Positions 1 through 10,949 of a stretch of 64,000 bases of DNA are shown piece after piece. The DNA comes from Monocercomonoides exilis (taxonomy: Eukaryota > Preaxostyla > Oxymonadida > Polymastigidae). The notes under the pieces were generated by a model that had not been told where the DNA came from, searched no databases, and was given only the letters and a program-made list of their open reading frames with translations. Location of the stretch: contig LSRY02000002.1 of the NCBI GenBank assembly GCA_001643675.2, positions 471,501 to 535,500 on the forward strand, read 5' to 3'. The position numbers were made by a program, and so were the translations under genes. Each line of letters begins with the position of its first letter. Positions within the stretch are counted from its first letter, which is position 1.

Positions 1-3000
1 GAGGGATGTTTGTGAAGCTGGCAGATGAAATTGGATCATTTGTGATGGAAGGAATGGAATTTGAGGGATGCGATGCGTGGAAAGGGAAGAATGCGTTTAC
101 GTCAGGATGGGATCTGAGAGAGATTGTGAAGGAGCACTTGAAATGGGAAATGAGTTCAGAGGAGTTGGGATCGTTGAATGAGTTGTGTGGATGGGAGAGG
201 AAAACGACAGGAGAGAAGGGATATGTAATTCCACTTGTTGTGTATTTGTGGTTCAATTGGAGTGGGGATGGGTTTGTTTCGAAAGAAAATGGAGGAGACT
301 TTAGTGGGTGTGGATTTTCTGAAGCACCATGCTCATCGATTGATTACTTGATATCACTGAGATATGAACCACTTGATGAAGGTGAATCCCACATCAGCAT
401 TGTGGATTCGGGGTTGTTGAAACATTCCATATCATTTTCTTCCTCATCGCCTCCGACTTCACAAGATTCAGAGTTACCAAAAGTTGTTATTGAAGGGACA
501 AAGAAAGGAACAGAAGTTTCGATAAGTGATGAAGATAAGAATGATTTGAGCGATAACTCATTGATTTCATCGAATATGAGTTTGTCATTAATGAATATAT
601 CATTCACTAAACCTAGCATTACCACCAATCATGCAGTATTCATTGAATCATCAGGAACAAATACACATTTGTCAGCTACGGATTGCTCATTTGGATCATT
701 GACAGGGCTGACAGAGACAGCAGGATGTTGTGTGATGAGAGTAAATGGAGGAAGTGTTTTGATTGAGAGATGCTCATTGAATTTGATTTCAGAGTTGAAA
801 GGGTTCATTGCCTTTAGCCCAAATGCAACTGAGGTGACTCTTCAGAATATGAATATTTCATTTGTGAGTGTGAAGGAAAGAAGTCTGATTTCGATGATAG
901 AAGAGGAAGACCAGATGAGTGGAGATGAGAATACTCATTCTAATATCAATAAACAAGTTTTGAGGGTTGTGGGGTGTTCATTTGCCAACATCACAAAAGA
1001 AGGTATTGGAGCGAGTGTTATTGATGTGGGATCATATGAGCATGGAATGGAGTGTTTGATGGATGAGTGTTCGATATCGAGTTGCAAGAGTGGTTTAAGC
1101 AGAGAAGGAGGGGGAATGAGAGTGGTGCTGAAGAGTGGGGAATCAGTATTGAAAGTGAATGGGAGCTCATTTTCGATATGCAAGTGCTCGAGTGAAACAG
1201 GGTGTGGAGGAGGGCTGTTTATTGATGGGTCTGACCCACATGCGAATTATGGAGATGAGAGTCAGATTCTGCCTCTGAATTTCAAGATTGTGAACATTCT
1301 GTTTTATATGAATGAGGCATATGTGGGGAAAGATATATTTGTCAGATGCCACTCGATTGCTCACCAGATCAACGAAACTTTGTTTGCCTTGAACTACAGC
1401 CAGGAGTCATTGAACTCAAACAATTCCATCTGTGGGAGGGATGTTGAGAGCGCGACAGAAGTTGATCTGATTCCGCTAATCACATTCTATTATGGCCAGC
1501 AGGTGTTTGTGAATAGAACAGGGAGTGATGGCAGACGATGTGGGGCTCAAATCAATCCATGTTCCAGTATCAACTGCGGGATTGACCATATCCAGGAAGG
1601 GGTGATGAATGCGATTCTGATTGACGGAGAAGGAGTTGTTTCGGGCGAATGCTCCATCGGGGATCTGAATGTGAACTCATACAAAAAGTCTCAGGCGATT
1701 GTCAAGCTGAAATCAGATATAGCGAAATCAGCAGAGAAGGATTGCATCATGGAGTTTATAAATGAAAGCGCTGTGGAGAGGTGCTCATTCCAGTTTGAAG
1801 ATAATTTTATATCAACTCATAGCTTCATTCTGAAAGTGAAGAACGGAATGACGAAAATTCAAGAATGTGAATTCTTCTCCTCTGCCGATGAAGTGAAATT
1901 GAACAGTTCAATTGTTAGTGTGGAAAGCGGAGAACTGAAGATCTCAGAAACAACATTCAGGGATTTGGATTCAACAACAGCAGTGTTTTCATTTTGTGAA
2001 GAATCAGACGTGACAATTGTTGAAACAAGACTATCGAATATCAAATGTGAGGTAGATATTGGGGGTGTTGGAGGAAACGCGAAGGTGGCGATGAAAGTGA
2101 TGACGATTGAGAATGTGACTCTGTTTGATGGAGGATGTGCAATTGCGATGAATGATGCTGAACAAGAGGTGAGTGTGCTGAACTGCTCGTTTGAAAAAAG
2201 CTCGAATTCGGTGGATAAGGGAAGCATGATGCAGATAAGACGATCCAAGGAAGTGAAGGTTGTAATATGTGTGTTTGACGGAGAAAAAGAAGAGAGAAAA
2301 GCAGATGCAATCAATAAAAGAAACAAAAGAAAAGATGGATTATGTGAATGGAATGGCTCATTGGTTGATGTTGAAAGCAGTAACGTGGAGATGAATGAAA
2401 CAACGATTATGAAGAGCAAAGCAGGTGGTTTGTGGGTGAGTGGAGGGAGTGTGAAGATTGAAAATGGAAAGTTTGAGAACAACAACCCCGAGATTGAAGG
2501 ATATCCATCAGCGCGAAGGAATGCAATCTGCACAGAGAATAGTGAATTGAATGTTGTGAGCGTAAAAGGGGGAGATGGATTGAAAGACAATTCTTCTCTT
2601 TGGATTTTGAATGATGGATGTGATTTGAGAGGGATAGCAGGAGAAAGATTATCTCCATTTTTCATTCCCAGACTGGAATATGTTTCAGTGAATGAGAATG
2701 GCAGCAATGTTGTTGTGAAATTCGAGGGATCACTTCTTCTTCCTTGTGACTTGTCATTCAAACTTGTGTATAAAACAGGGGATGTGGAGTTGGTTGAGAC
2801 ATATCAATTTGAGGAAGACAGTTTTGTGTCAGAAACAGAAGTGATTGGAAGAATTCCATCAGAGAATATTTCATTGGCTTCAGATGAAACAGAGATATCT
2901 GTGATGATTTTGTTTGGAAAACAATTGGCATCCACTTCTCCACTGATACTGAAAAACAGAAGTGAAACAAAATCAGAAGCAGATGGAAAAGTTGTTGAAA

Positions 3001-4328
3001 GAGGATATAGAAAATCCTCTTCTTCAACAGTAATTATTATTATCTTAGTTGCAATTTTGTTGATTGTTCTGATTGTTGCTATTGCCTTTATTGTCAGATG
3101 GAGAAAACAAAAGAGAAGAACAAGAGAATTGGAAGTGATTGTGGAAGACACAGTGAAGAAAGATCCAAAGGCGTTTGAGATGGTGACAATGGAGATGTCA
3201 CCAGAGGAACAGTGGAGGAGAGCGGAGAGGGAGGCAGAAAAGAAGAATGAAGAGAGGATGAAGAAGAGGGTGTATGATACGAATATGCAACATTCTGAAT
3301 CATCCGAGCATCTTCTATCTGAGAGCGGGTCAACTGAATACATACTGGGAAGAGACTCAGACAAGATCCCAGAATGGGCGCTGGAAAAGGTTGATGATAA
3401 AGAAGATGAGGAAACAAGAAAACGAACACCATCACCATCCATTTCATCCACATCCACAACTGATTCAGACTCAACATTTGTTCGCGTGGAAGATGCTTGT
3501 CCGACCACCTCATCGATGTCAAACTTGGTTGATGCGATGGCATGCTCGTCTCCTCATGAGAAGCTGATTGTGGATTTGAGAGATTCTTTGTTCATGCTGT
3601 TGCATGGAAGGAACAAGACAAAAGAGATGGCGATAGGCACTCTGCAGGAGAGGGAGCAAACAGCTGCTCAAATTCTGTTCTGGGTGGCGAATCTTGCACT
3701 CCATTCGTTTGATGAAATGGAAAATCCTCTCTCATCTCTTGCAAATCTCAGTCCGCACATTGTTCTGTTCTCAGAGCACATGGTCATCTGCATTGTGATG
3801 CATTCAGACTTATTGTCAGATGATGATTCAGACTCGTCTTCAATCTCTTCATTAAGTGTCATTACATTTGCCGGTGTTGATGATGATAGTGACTCCCTTC
3901 CTTCTTCGGCTTTTGAGGATGATGATTATTATAAAAAAGAATGTTTGAGATGGAAGGCGCCAGAGCTGCTGATCAACAAGAAGATGAAAGCAACAAAGGA
4001 ATCTGTTGTATTTTCTATTGGGATAATGTTGTGGGAGTGCTTGACGCTGAAGATACCGTTTGGGGACTTTGAGGCTGAGGTGGCTGGCCAGAAGATTGTG
4101 AACGGCGAAAGGCCAGATGGTACAGTGATTAGCGAAAGTTGTTTTGTTGAGATATGGAAGCAGAGTGTTGGTATGGAACGATCAAAAAGACCATCACTGA
4201 TTTTTATCAAACGAGAGTTTTTCAAGCATTTTCCGAAAGAAGCAGTAATTGTGACGGTATCTGATGCCATTGACTATGAATATGATGATGAGGAGAGGAG
4301 CTTGAAAGTTATCATCGAAGCTTCTTAA
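1..4328 (+). CDS. Giant surface protein A with beta-helix-like ectodomain, one membrane span and pseudokinase tail (5' partial)
   Basis: The reading frame runs in from the window edge. The first ATG, at position 6, sits inside a 'GG-MFVKL' stretch that matches the middle of an ectodomain module of the paralogue at 52-64 kb, so it is not the real start. The ectodomain is built of short imperfect repeats of the beta-helix type (forms like 'CSF', 'NISF', 'GGGM'). It contains two motifs of the form CG-x(4-6)-PC-x-(T/S), near 309-350 and 1539-1590, like the DUF1565 signature that opens beta-helix domains. One membrane segment lies at 3030-3095, followed by basic RWRKQKRR. The cytoplasmic part has a low-complexity juxtamembrane stretch and then a kinase C-lobe remnant: WKAPELL, FSIGIMLWE, KRPS (about 3945-4220). 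No Gly loop, catalytic Lys, HRD or DFG is visible, so it should be catalytically dead. It ends in TAA. Function is unknown; a cell-surface receptor or adhesin role is inference. Confidence 0.85.
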   Translation, partial: GMFVKLADEIGSFVMEGMEFEGCDAWKGKNAFTSGWDLREIVKEHLKWEMSSEELGSLNELCGWERKTTGEKGYVIPLVVYLWFNWSGDGFVSKENGGDFSGCGFSEAPCSSIDYLISLRYEPLDEGESHISIVDSGLLKHSISFSSSSPPTSQDSELPKVVIEGTKKGTEVSISDEDKNDLSDNSLISSNMSLSLMNISFTKPSITTNHAVFIESSGTNTHLSATDCSFGSLTGLTETAGCCVMRVNGGSVLIERCSLNLISELKGFIAFSPNATEVTLQNMNISFVSVKERSLISMIEEEDQMSGDENTHSNINKQVLRVVGCSFANITKEGIGASVIDVGSYEHGMECLMDECSISSCKSGLSREGGGMRVVLKSGESVLKVNGSSFSICKCSSETGCGGGLFIDGSDPHANYGDESQILPLNFKIVNILFYMNEAYVGKDIFVRCHSIAHQINETLFALNYSQESLNSNNSICGRDVESATEVDLIPLITFYYGQQVFVNRTGSDGRRCGAQINPCSSINCGIDHIQEGVMNAILIDGEGVVSGECSIGDLNVNSYKKSQAIVKLKSDIAKSAEKDCIMEFINESAVERCSFQFEDNFISTHSFILKVKNGMTKIQECEFFSSADEVKLNSSIVSVESGELKISETTFRDLDSTTAVFSFCEESDVTIVETRLSNIKCEVDIGGVGGNAKVAMKVMTIENVTLFDGGCAIAMNDAEQEVSVLNCSFEKSSNSVDKGSMMQIRRSKEVKVVICVFDGEKEERKADAINKRNKRKDGLCEWNGSLVDVESSNVEMNETTIMKSKAGGLWVSGGSVKIENGKFENNNPEIEGYPSARRNAICTENSELNVVSVKGGDGLKDNSSLWILNDGCDLRGIAGERLSPFFIPRLEYVSVNENGSNVVVKFEGSLLLPCDLSFKLVYKTGDVELVETYQFEEDSFVSETEVIGRIPSENISLASDETEISVMILFGKQLASTSPLILKNRSETKSEADGKVVERGYRKSSSSTVIIIILVAILLIVLIVAIAFIVRWRKQKRRTRELEVIVEDTVKKDPKAFEMVTMEMSPEEQWRRAEREAEKKNEERMKKRVYDTNMQHSESSEHLLSESGSTEYILGRDSDKIPEWALEKVDDKEDEETRKRTPSPSISSTSTTDSDSTFVRVEDACPTTSSMSNLVDAMACSSPHEKLIVDLRDSLFMLLHGRNKTKEMAIGTLQEREQTAAQILFWVANLALHSFDEMENPLSSLANLSPHIVLFSEHMVICIVMHSDLLSDDDSDSSSISSLSVITFAGVDDDSDSLPSSAFEDDDYYKKECLRWKAPELLINKKMKATKESVVFSIGIMLWECLTLKIPFGDFEAEVAGQKIVNGERPDGTVISESCFVEIWKQSVGMERSKRPSLIFIKREFFKHFPKEAVIVTVSDAIDYEYDDEERSLKVIIEAS

Positions 4329-5336
4329 GGCATACTCTGAAGCCAATACGAATGAGTTTGATGCTTTCAAATTCAATTTTTCAAAGAAGAAAATTTGGCA
4401 AGCTAATCAATTTTCGTTTGAAGAAATGATTGAATTGAATGAGATACAAAATGGAGAAGAATGCTTTTGTGAGCAGTTCAGCATCAGAGCAGATAATTTG
4501 TTCATGATGTGAAATATCAGGAAGTTGAATTTATGGAGATGGTTGAATAACTTTCTCATTTTAGTCGACTTCAATTGATAATATTTGAAATGCTGATATT
4601 TAACAAAATTGGGATTAAGTTAGTATTCATTTTTTTGGAGTGATGTTTGGATTGTGATATGTGGTTAGATATGGATAAATGTGTAAAAACCGTCTTTAGC
4701 AATTTTTAACATTGATTTTTGGATATGTATTTGATATGTTGAATGGTTTATTTTCCATAAATTTGAAAAAATTATGTATCTGAAAGAATAAATAAATATA
4801 TTTCTTTTATGTATTTAAATATGTTTGTGTAAAGCTTTCCTTTTCCTAACTTTGAAATGTTTCATTCCAAAAGTCTTTCAATTTATCTTCTTGAAATTTT
4901 TGTAAAGTAATTGTCTTTTGTTTTTTTTATCTGGGTTATTATCAATCACTTTTCAACGTATATTTCGAATTTTGGAACAGAAATTTTCGATTTTGCGGAA
5001 TATTACACTTCAACGTATCAAATAAACAGAAGTTGTCAAAATTTGTTCAGTGATACAACATGCAATTCGGTTCGTGAAATATCAAAAAGCCAATATATCA
5101 TTTTTAAGATATGAACAACAATAATCATCAAGTTATCAACGAAACTCTTTGACACAATTTACAACATAAAATTATCTATAAGTGTAAGTATTTCTTTGTA
5201 ATCATGATTTCGTTCGAGTGCAAATCTCATTGTTTTCTCAATGGACTTTCAAGAATAAAATGAACTTTCACGGTTAACGCACATCGTTCATATTGTATTT
5301 ATATTTCTTTACATGTTTTCAAAGACCCAACGAAGT

Positions 5337-5337
<1 letters not shown>
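4329..5337. other. AT-rich intergenic stretch, with a possible lost C-terminal frame
   Basis: No convincing gene is present. Directly after the stop of gene A, the +1 frame stays open for 60 codons (4330-4509, stop TGA at 4510-4512) with ordinary, non-repetitive residues. This could be an out-of-frame remnant of a longer tail. The rest is plain AT-rich spacer. Confidence 0.5.

Positions 5338-5375
<38 letters not shown>
5338..5375. repeat. 38-nt poly(T) tract
   Basis: An uninterrupted run of 38 T, followed by further T-rich sequence, about 85 bp before the large palindrome. Length may vary between reads or assemblies. Confidence 0.95.
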
Positions 5376-5459
5376 CAATTTATTATTAATTATTTTTTTT
5401 TTTTTATTTTTGAATAAAAAACACGAAATTTAGAATGATAAAAAAAATGAATAGCTGTA

Positions 5460-6197
5460 GGATCAACTTTAAAATGGGACTTTTTTCTTTATTGGCACTT
5501 TTTTTGTTTTTGCACGCCAATCATTCAAAAAAGCTAGATGGACCTCAACACTCGGATGAGTGTGTTTAAAAAACAAATATATTAAATTACCGGTTTGTTT
5601 TTTAAATTTTGTTTATTTTTCGTAGAGATACAGATATCGCATAAAATACCGGACATCGCACAAAATACCGGACAAGATCGATATCTCAATAACCGCAAGA
5701 AGAAAAATTCTGACAATTTTCCTCAAAATATATCTCATCAATACAAACTTGCTTGGCATACAGGACTTTCAGGACATCTTCGGTTGAGCTCGGAAAAAAT
5801 ATATATCGAAATCTCGGAGAAATAGGATTTAGAGTTTCTCAGAGATTTCGATATATATTTTTTCCGAGCTCAACCGAAGATGTCCTGAAAGTCCTGTATG
5901 CCAAGCAAGTTTGTATTGATGAGATATATTTTGAGGAAAATTGTCAGAATTTTTCTTCTTGCGGTTATTGAGATATCGATCTTGTCCGGTATTTTGTGCG
6001 ATGTCCGGTATTTTATGCGATATCTGTATCTCTACGAAAAATAAACAAAATTTAAAAAACAAACCGGTAATTTAATATATTTGTTTTTTAAACACACTCA
6101 TCCGAGTGTTGAGGTCCATCTAGCTTTTTTGAATGATTGGCGTGCAAAAACAAAAAAAGTGCCAATAAAGAAAAAAGTCTCATTTTAAAGTTGACCC
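5460..6197. mobile_element. 738-bp near-perfect palindrome (fold-back element)
   Basis: The left arm (5460-5822) and right arm (5835-6197) are reverse complements with only a few mismatches, for example at 5462, at the G of 'aaatgGgac' and at 5816. They are separated by a 12-nt spacer, 5823-5834. Paired positions sum to 11657 from end to centre, so there is no indel between arms. Each arm holds two copies of a short repeat ending ATACCGGACA. The outer ends read GG(A/G)TCAACTTTAAAATG. I see no clear target-site duplication and no transposase. The open frames on each arm are mirror images of each other and are not genes. It is most likely a non-autonomous fold-back element or MITE; a recent inverted duplication is the alternative. 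Confidence 0.85.
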
Positions 6198-6583
6198 AAT
6201 CTAGTTTTTTCCATTGAAGAATTCAATTCAAAGATAGTTTGAAATGCTCAAAGATTCAATGAAAAGAAGAAACAACGATTATCAACATTTTCAAAAGTTT
6301 TTTGAATAAATTGCATTGTGTAATAAACAATTTCGATGAAATGAACCATTCCGTTTTTTAAAAAAAGATGAAAGCAAATGAACTTTATTTTTATTCACAC
6401 CTCGAAAAAACATATGATTCCAAAAATAATCACTAATATTGTCGATTATTTTTGAAAGCATTCAATTTTTCTAATTATAGATGAAGATAAAAAGTTCTTA
6501 AATAATTTTTAAAATAACAGTCAAAAAAATAATTAAAAACAATAATAAGTATAATAGAATGAAATATTACAACAATTAAATGA
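6198..6583. other. AT-rich spacer downstream of the palindrome
   Basis: No coding potential or recognisable element is seen. It holds the 3' flank of the minus-strand C9orf72-like gene. Confidence 0.6.
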
Positions 6584-9500
6584 TTATGAAGTCAACTGAG
6601 ACAAAGTTATAATTTGGAACATGTTTCTTCCATTGAACATTAAATTATCCTGAGTTTTGGGAAGCCACCATGACGCAAGTGAAGTCAGCATCTGAATCTC
6701 AGAGAAAGGAATATTCAGTTCCTTGTGAATATTCCTAAGCAGATCTGCCTCTGGCGGCACTTCTTCTTCTTCTTCGTCTGAGTCATTGGATGAAATTGAC
6801 TGTTTTCTGCTTTTTCCATTTAATTCACCTTTTTGTTCGGATTTATTGTCTGAAGTTGATTGTGAGCCAAAATGGTTTTTATTCTTTCTGCTTGAAGTTT
6901 CGGTCTTAGAGCCGTGCTTCTTTTCTTTAACTTTCTGTTTTGGATCTTCTTCTTTCTCATTCTTCTTCTTCTTCTTCCCTTCCATCTGAAGCCGAAGGAG
7001 CTCTCTTTCTCGCCTCGCATTCTCCACAATAGCCTCTCTCTTCTTTCTCTGGACAAACTCATTCTTCACCTTCGATACGAGCAGCGCACACTGCAACGCA
7101 GACTCTGTCAGGCGCGTCCACTGCTGCCGGATGACTGCTGCACGCACCGAAGAATGCGGTACTGCAAAGGCCAGACGCAGCATGCTGCTGACCTGAGTGG
7201 CACTCTTCTTCACCCCAACCATCCCTTCTTTCACATACTGCACCATAAGTGGCTCGCTTGAGATGCTGCGCTTCTCGTGCTTGCGCTCAGCCACTGCACC
7301 CGATGAGGAGAACAGCGTGTGTGCAGAAGACGGAGGAGGCGCAGGGAAGTACTTGGAGCAGCGGAACACGTCGTTGTTGAGCTTTCGGCTGATGAATGCA
7401 CTACGTATCTGGCTGAACGGATGAATGGTTGGTGAATAGCGCTTGACAGTTCGCTTGTTCATGTTGATAACTGTTGTCGGACCGTTCGCCCAGAGAAGCT
7501 GAGTCGATTTCAGAGTGAGAGACTGAACAGTTATTCAATAAAAGATAAATCAATGAGAAATTCATTCAGAGAAATGGTTGGTGAAAATTAAGATTTTTAA
7601 AAATACATCAGAATATATTATTTAAAGTGAAGAAGAGTATTAAAAATTTTATTTATTTCAAAAGCAAATGCACTTTAATAGAAAAATTTTCATACCGAGT
7701 GAATTCCTTGAACAGTCAAAGAAGGTAAATAAGAGCACAAAACAAGTACTTCTCCCAGCAAATGCTTCTTTTCATTCTTCTGTTTGATGCCGCTTTCAAC
7801 ATCACTACCTGTACCACTCCTTTCAACGCTTCCCTTTGCCTCCACTTCGCATTTCTGTGCATCAGCGCTGTCTCCTTTGCTTGGGGCGTTGTCAAGCGGA
7901 GGATGCGATCGGTTCTCAAACGGGCTTTCTGCCAGGCCCCACCGCTGGAATCCGCCCATTTGCCGCAGGCGCAGTTCTTCTACAGACTCTGCAGTGATCT
8001 CAGGCAAAGCTAAGGATTTTTCTTGGGAGCTCCCTTTCAAACGGCGAATCTTCTCTAATTGCTGCTTTTCTTTCTCTTCTTCCTCGTAATCGTTTCCTTC
8101 CTCTTCTTCTTCTTCCTCTGTTTCAGTTTTTGTTTCGTCCGATAAGCATTCTTGTTCTAGTCTTGCTAAATCTTCAGATACATCTTTCAGTTTATTTGTT
8201 TCATTGCATTTTTCTTCCTTTACGCTGTCACAGACGGTGTCGTCTGTTTGTTTAATGCCACTTTGAATTGATGATGCATCATCTTTGTTTGACTCAAGCT
8301 GCGACTGACTCGTAAGCTGAGTGGGTTGAATGTTATCTTTTGTGATTTTGCCATCTTCCTTTGCAGCATTGTTATCAGCATTGTCATCTTCATTTCCTTC
8401 TTCTTCTTCTATCTCTTCTTCATCTGAATCGCACGGAGCCAAAAATCGAAAGAATTCCTGTTTCAAAGCGACTTCGTCATCTGCATTTACAAAATGCTTT
8501 CTGCTGTTATTCGTAAAATGACTGTCTTCTTCGTTTTCTGCGCTTTCCTCTTCGTCTTCGCACTCTTTGCTTTCATCTTTTCCACCATCTTTGCCATCAG
8601 CATTGTTACTTATTTTGTTTCCTTCAGCTTTCGTTTCTTCAGTTGCTTCTTCTTTGTCCTTTTCTGTTTCTTTCCCATCCACGTCTTCCGCATCTTTCAT
8701 TTCATCTTTCTCAGCTCTTTCTTCCATTGTTGCTGCTTCTTGTTTTTGATCTGTTTGTGCTATGTCTGATTTGGCATCAATTTTTCCTTCATCATCTTCC
8801 TCATCCTCATCATCACCATTATCTTCTTCTTCTTCCTCCTCCTCCTCCTCTTCCTCTTTTGATTTCCTCTCCGTTTCATCACTTAACGAATCCGATTCTT
8901 CAGAATCATCCTCAGACAAACTTTCGTTCGAATCTTCATTTGTACTTTCTTCGTCTGATGTATCATTTTCTTCATTCCTCCATCTCATGTTCTTCCTTTC
9001 CCACACTTTCACTCTGTCTTCCAGCTCTTTCTTCGGATTTGTGTAAATGCCCAATCTGTTCTTGCGCTTCGGATGGTCTGTCATCAGAACAGTTGGAGAA
9101 GAAGAATAAGACGAAGAGGAGGAAGAGAAGGATGTTGTTGAACTGAGCGAAGAGAGTGCAGCGGAGGATGAGATGGACAATGAAGAAAGTCCAACTGGAG
9201 GGCTATTTGATGACAAAGAAATCAAAGAAGAAGAAGAAGAAGAAGAAACAGGAGATGATGAAGAGGTAGATAACTGTGGCAGTGATGTCTGTGAGAGGGA
9301 AGTTGCAAGTGTGGATGAAAGATTGGAAGAGAGGGAGGAAGAAAACGATGAAGTGGATGAATTTGATGGTGCTGATGATGTTGAGGTTGGGAGGAATGAA
9401 AACGGGGAGGTTGTATTTGACGTGGAAGAAGAAGACGACGACGACGACGAAGAAGAAGAAGAAGAAAGCAAACTCTGAGATGATTGAACAGTCGGCAGAA

Positions 9501-10839
9501 ACGAAGTTGATGAAGTGGTAGGCAGAAATGACGTGGATGTTGCAGTTGGCAGAAACGACGTGGAGCTGCTGTTGGGATTCGCTCTGGGAAGAAAAGAAAG
9601 CTGTTTTGGCTGCTTCGACTTGCTTTTGACTTTCGTCTCTTCTTTCCCCTTTTTGTCTTTCGATGATTTTGTGATTGTTTTCCCTTTCCCTTTGGATTCT
9701 GAATGAGATTCTGTTTCTTTTGAAGCTTCGGGAACGATGGGCACTTTGATTGAACGAGCTATTGAAGGAACAATCAGATGGCGTGATGTGAATACAGATT
9801 CAATTGGAGACACAAATAGAAGAGTGTCAATCATCCGATCGACTTCTTGTTTGTCAGAGCCAACTACAACACTCCGACATGATGTGTTAAAGTGAGATGT
9901 TATTGCACTAAAAGTCATATGTTTCATGGAAAAAAAAATAAAATAAATATCGCAAAAATGAACATTTTTGGTGAACAATTATAAAACAAAATTCGCAAAC
10001 CGACTCAAAAAAGAATCTTCTTCAGTAACATCGAAAGGAGGAGCATAAAAGAAAGTGTCTCTAAATTTATAATTTTTGAAACAAATGATTAACAAATAGT
10101 TAACTGCTCAAAATACCGAATGTTTGGAGGAGCAGTGCCCGAAAGCATAATTGCATCAAATTCTAATGCTTTTGAATTCAAAATAATTCCAAAATATGAT
10201 ACTCCATTATAGCATTCCTTTATATTCAAAAGTTTTTTAAATAATCAAAAAAAAAATCAATATGTTCAATTCACATACAGTCATTAAGTTCATAAGCCTG
10301 TGAGTAATCATTTGCATTTCCTCAGCCAAAGAAACAATTACTTCTTGAAACCTCGAATGATATTTTCTAATTGGTATTTTTAAAGCAAACAATTAAATTT
10401 ATGAATTCAAACCCGTCAATGAGAAGAGTTAAAGAATATCTTCCATCCTTCTTTTGAACAGTTGTGTTAAACAATCCACTTAGCAATATAAAATCTACAA
10501 AAATAATTATTGTTATTCATCAAAAGATGGTATGAATATGAAAAGCATATTCTCATTTTGATACCTGGTTCATGAACATAATTCACTTTCGTTTCCAAAT
10601 TGCCTTTTGTTGTTCCCTTTCCCATATACGAATCCAAAACAGTTCGACTTATTGATGATATGAGATCATCATCCAACGGAACTGAACCTCCCCAAGACTT
10701 AAAAAGAAATGATGAAAAGTATGACAATATCAATCGTCATTCACACCTTAAGAACTTTAGGTCCCAAAAAATTATCCCAAGTCGAAAGGATCATCCCTTT
10801 GACGTAATAGCACCCCGAAAAAGGTCCACCCTCGTCCAT
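6584..10839 (-). CDS. C9orf72: C9orf72-like DENN-domain protein (8 exons, 1216 aa)
   Basis: Exons, 5' to 3': 10839-10747, 10697-10565, 10494-10413, 10366-10279, 10162-10117, 10058-10001, 9907-7696, 7522-6584. All join in phase and the total is 3651 nt. Matches to human C9orf72, in order: 'STWDNFLGPKV' (human AYWDNILGPRV), 'LLSGLFN...LTLLIDG', 'AITSHFNTSCRSVVVGS' (human AISSHLQTCGCSVVVGS), 'QLLWANGPTTVINMNKRTVK' (human QVMYAPYPTTHIDVDVNTVK), then C-terminal DENN helices (about 1010-1060) and 'LNIPFSEIQMLTSLA'. In animals C9orf72 works with SMCR8 and WDR41 in membrane trafficking, autophagy and lysosomal amino-acid sensing. It is much longer than the human 481 residues because of a Ser-rich then acidic low-complexity insertion at about residues 240-880 and a Lys/Glu-rich loop at about 1084-1162. 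The exon 5/6 junction could use an alternative acceptor 4 nt away. Assigned by motif order, not by search. Confidence 0.88.
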
Positions 10840-10949
10840 TGAACGCACAAATAAAAATATAAAAAATAAAAATGGGTTGAAATATTAATGCGGAATCTTT
10901 GTTGAAAAATAACAATCATAATCAGCTAATTTCTAAATAATAATAATAA

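Noticed and set aside
1859-2761. 300-codon minus-strand open frame under gene A
   Set aside because: Composition is that of an antisense shadow, and the plus-strand frame is homologous to gene D.
5595-6062. Mirror-image open frames of 76-77 codons on the two palindrome arms
   Set aside because: They are identical because the arms are inverted copies, and the residues show no protein family features.
9173-9521. Acidic plus-strand open frames
   Set aside because: They are the complement of the Ser-rich insertion in the C9orf72-like gene.
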